NCBI GenBank assembly: GCA_021228405.1
Contig: JAJQRF010000002.1
Span: 1,054,001 to 1,118,000, forward strand
Source of the DNA: Pyrinomonadaceae bacterium
Lineage (GTDB): Bacteria > Acidobacteriota > Blastocatellia > Pyrinomonadales > Pyrinomonadaceae
DNA length: 64,000 nucleotides
Direction: 5' to 3'
This document shows, one piece after another, positions 62,465 to 64,000 of the stretch. How positions within the stretch are numbered: the stretch's first letter is position 1; every line of letters starts with the position of its first letter. The notes below the pieces were generated by a model. The model did not search any database, was not told the origin of the DNA, and saw only the letters and a list, made by a program, of their open reading frames with translations. Both the position numbers and the translations under genes were made by a program.

Positions 62465-62728
62465 ATGTTTATCTTAAAAGCCAAAGAGCAATTAACCAAC
62501 GCAATCGAGAAAGCCAAAAAGTTACGCCCGACCGTCAAATTCGATCACTTCGGACGTTACAGAGTTTCGGGAAGTCACGGCGGCTACTACACCGTGTTAT
62601 GCAAAAAGAACAACGGTTACAAAACCGTGATTTGCACCTGCAAAGGCGCGGAAAAAGGACTCGTTTGTTATCACGCGGCGGCGGCTTTGAGTTTACATAT
62701 CGGACTGGCAAGACAGCAAGCGGCATAA
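62465..62728 (+). CDS. Small SWIM zinc-finger protein
   Basis: 87 residues with AAAGGAAG before ATG 62465. The motif VICTCKGAEKGLVCYHAAAAL (Cys-x-Cys...Cys-x-His) is a SWIM-type zinc finger, usually a DNA- or protein-binding domain in phage and mobile-element proteins. It is first in a + strand block of small genes; the prediction is by motif only. Confidence 0.78.
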   Translation: MFILKAKEQLTNAIEKAKKLRPTVKFDHFGRYRVSGSHGGYYTVLCKKNNGYKTVICTCKGAEKGLVCYHAAAALSLHIGLARQQAA

Positions 62729-62751
62729 AGCCGCTTTGAGGGAAAAACACT

Positions 62752-62949
62752 ATGAAAAACAATGAAATTCAAATCGGTGACAATGTGAGCGTGATAGTTT
62801 CGGTCTGGCGTGAAGATGAAACGCCGACCATTAAAAACTTTTACAACGGCAAAATTACGGAAATCGTAGAACGCACGAAACACGCAATTTACGTGAAAGT
62901 TCAAGGTCTGGATAAATTAATCCCGATTGACCGAGTAAGCGCAATGTAA
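62752..62949 (+). CDS. Small hypothetical phage protein
   Basis: 65 residues, short beta-rich (IGDNVSVIVSVWREDETPTIKNFYNGKITEIVERTKHAIYVKVQGLDKLIPIDRVSAM), perhaps SH3-like. GAGGGAAAA is upstream of ATG 62752. It follows the SWIM gene by 23 bases on the same strand. Confidence 0.6.
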   Translation: MKNNEIQIGDNVSVIVSVWREDETPTIKNFYNGKITEIVERTKHAIYVKVQGLDKLIPIDRVSAM

Positions 62950-63021
62950 AAACGAAAGGTTTAGAAATGCTACCAACATTCCTAAACCTCTCTTATCCCT
63001 AAAGAAATTAAGGACATACCA

Positions 63022-63423
63022 ATGACAACTATACAATCAAATCTAACAAACTTCCAAGAAACGCTTGAAAAAGCATCGCTGAATCTAACCACAATTTTTA
63101 ATCTTATTTCCAAAACCGCGCAAAATGCGCGGGATAATAACGAAAACGACCCCGAAACTTTTTACGACATTATCAACGCCTGTGAAATGGCGAAAACGGA
63201 ACTTTCAAACGTTTTCAGAATTTCGGGCGAATTAGAGCCTGTTTCAATCGAAAATAAATCGCTTTCCGAACAGCTTGCAAGCATCCTGCAAAATCCGCAC
63301 ACGCCTACCGACATTTACAACGGCATCGTTGATGCTCTCGCGGATATGGATTTTAGAGCCGCGCACGAACTCGACACGCCCGAAAACATCGAACGGATTT
63401 TAGGGAGTTCCCGAAATGCTTAG
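63022..63423 (+). CDS. Small hypothetical phage protein
   Basis: 133 residues, helical (FQETLEKASLNLTTIFNLISKTAQNARDNNENDPETFYDIINACEMAKTELSNVFRIS...), no family recognised. AAGGACATACC precedes ATG 63022. Its last 8 bases overlap the HNH gene start, so the two are coupled. Confidence 0.65.
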   Translation: MTTIQSNLTNFQETLEKASLNLTTIFNLISKTAQNARDNNENDPETFYDIINACEMAKTELSNVFRISGELEPVSIENKSLSEQLASILQNPHTPTDIYNGIVDALADMDFRAAHELDTPENIERILGSSRNA

Positions 63424-63799
63424 AACGTGTCCGCTGTGCGGAATTGAAAAGAATATCAAGCTATTCGGTTCTCGTGCGGTTTGCCGTCCTTGCCGAAAGG
63501 AAAAAAGCCAATATTTTCGGTTTTGGAAAAAGAAAACACCGCAAGAAAGAGAGAAAAACCGAATGAGCAGACGGGCGCGAAAATTGAACGCGCCCGTCAT
63601 CATTCCATTTACGAAACGTGAAATTATCAATCGTGACGGTTTGAACTGTTACATTTGCAAAACGCTTTTAACCGAACGAACCGCAACTATCGATCACGTT
63701 ATACCGCTTTCACGCGGCGGTTTCCATTGTCCGAACAATGCAAAAATCGCTTGCTTGAAATGTAATCAAGAGAAAAGTAATAAATATGAGAATTACTAA
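63416..63799 (+). CDS. HNH endonuclease
   Basis: 127 residues. Zinc-binding CPLCGIEK and CRPCRKEK at the N-terminus; the HNH domain is REIINRDGLNCYICKTLLTERTATIDHVIPLSRGGFHCPNNAKIACLKCNQEKSNKY with conserved DH, N and H and the two CxxC pairs. It cuts DNA with a divalent metal; in phage genomes these genes lie next to packaging or replication genes. It starts inside the previous gene (8-base overlap) and overlaps the next by 14 bases. Confidence 0.92.
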   Translation: MLRTCPLCGIEKNIKLFGSRAVCRPCRKEKSQYFRFWKKKTPQEREKNRMSRRARKLNAPVIIPFTKREIINRDGLNCYICKTLLTERTATIDHVIPLSRGGFHCPNNAKIACLKCNQEKSNKYENY

Positions 63800-64000
63800 A
63801 AATTGCACGAATTGTGGAAAAGAATATTCGACTTTTCCTTATTTGGCAGATAAAAGGAAATTTTGCAGTGTGCCTTGTAAAAGGAAAATTGTTTACCGTA
63901 AGTTTAATTGCAGGTTTTGCGGTAAGGAAAACACCGTTCCAAAAAGCCGAAAAAAGTATTTTTGCAACAACGAATGCCGTCTTGAACAAAAAAGACAGAA
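63786..64000 (+). CDS. Zinc-ribbon-like phage protein, 3' partial
   Basis: Starts at ATG 63786 inside the HNH gene and is open to the window edge (at least 71 codons): MRITKNCTNCGKEYSTFPYL, then CSVPCKRK, CRFCGKE and CNNECR. Four Cys pairs suggest two zinc ribbons. Such proteins are often paired with HNH endonucleases, and some are HNH-type themselves. The end and full domain content are outside the window. Confidence 0.7.
   Translation, partial: MRITKNCTNCGKEYSTFPYLADKRKFCSVPCKRKIVYRKFNCRFCGKENTVPKSRKKYFCNNECRLEQKRQ

Overview
The window looks like a chromosomal segment of a Gram-negative bacterium of moderate G+C. The gene content best fits Acidobacteriota, probably a Blastocatellia/Pyrinomonadales relative. 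That assignment is an inference from the FecR/Trp-Tyr-rich envelope protein, the GAF-like protein with an acidic linker, the M16 peptidase pair and the many intergenic inverted repeats. No rRNA is present to confirm it.

Layout. (1) 1-8918: a giant Tc-toxin TcA-like protein whose 5' end lies left of the window. (2) 9499-23067: an accessory island of two convergent operons. The + operon encodes a protein with a 20-residue Asp run, an AMMECR1-like/alpha-alpha-toroid fusion, two paralogous ATP-grasp enzymes, a beta-lactamase-fold protein with Cys in place of the SxxK serine, a cytochrome P450, a fatty acyl-AMP ligase fused to a carrier protein, and a YopT-like cysteine protease. The - operon encodes a CapA-like phosphoesterase, a TauD-type dioxygenase and an acyltransferase. 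Together they look like an undescribed natural-product or peptide-modifying pathway without ketosynthase or NRPS condensation domains. (3) 23143-53480: mostly chromosomal genes. These are glpD, DUF2585, a GrdB-like protein, DUF4149, rhodanese, a histidine kinase, exopolysaccharide genes (WecG/TagA, GT4, polyprenyl glycosylphosphotransferase), prmC, an Nfu scaffold, a GAF-like protein, a FecR protein, an M16 pair and a POT transporter. An NtrC-type regulator and hybrid kinase follow, flanking a sigma-54 promoter and a candidate structured RNA. A coiled-coil/membrane protein/Ras-like GTPase trio ends the region. (4) 53533-53605: a CAT-anticodon tRNA. (5) 53744 to the right edge: a prophage or prophage remnant. 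Its tail module is on the - strand. An AT-rich three-gene AbiTii-containing operon (candidate anti-phage system) comes next, then small + strand phage genes (SWIM, HNH, zinc ribbon).

The noncoding DNA is unusually structured. There are two intergenic arrays of exact 21-bp period (30450-30840 and 40992-41222), a family of long perfect inverted repeats between converging genes, and a probable NtrC-type circuit: two palindromic enhancer sites 20 bp apart, a sigma-54 promoter, and a transcript of about 260 nt with mutually exclusive helices and an intrinsic terminator.
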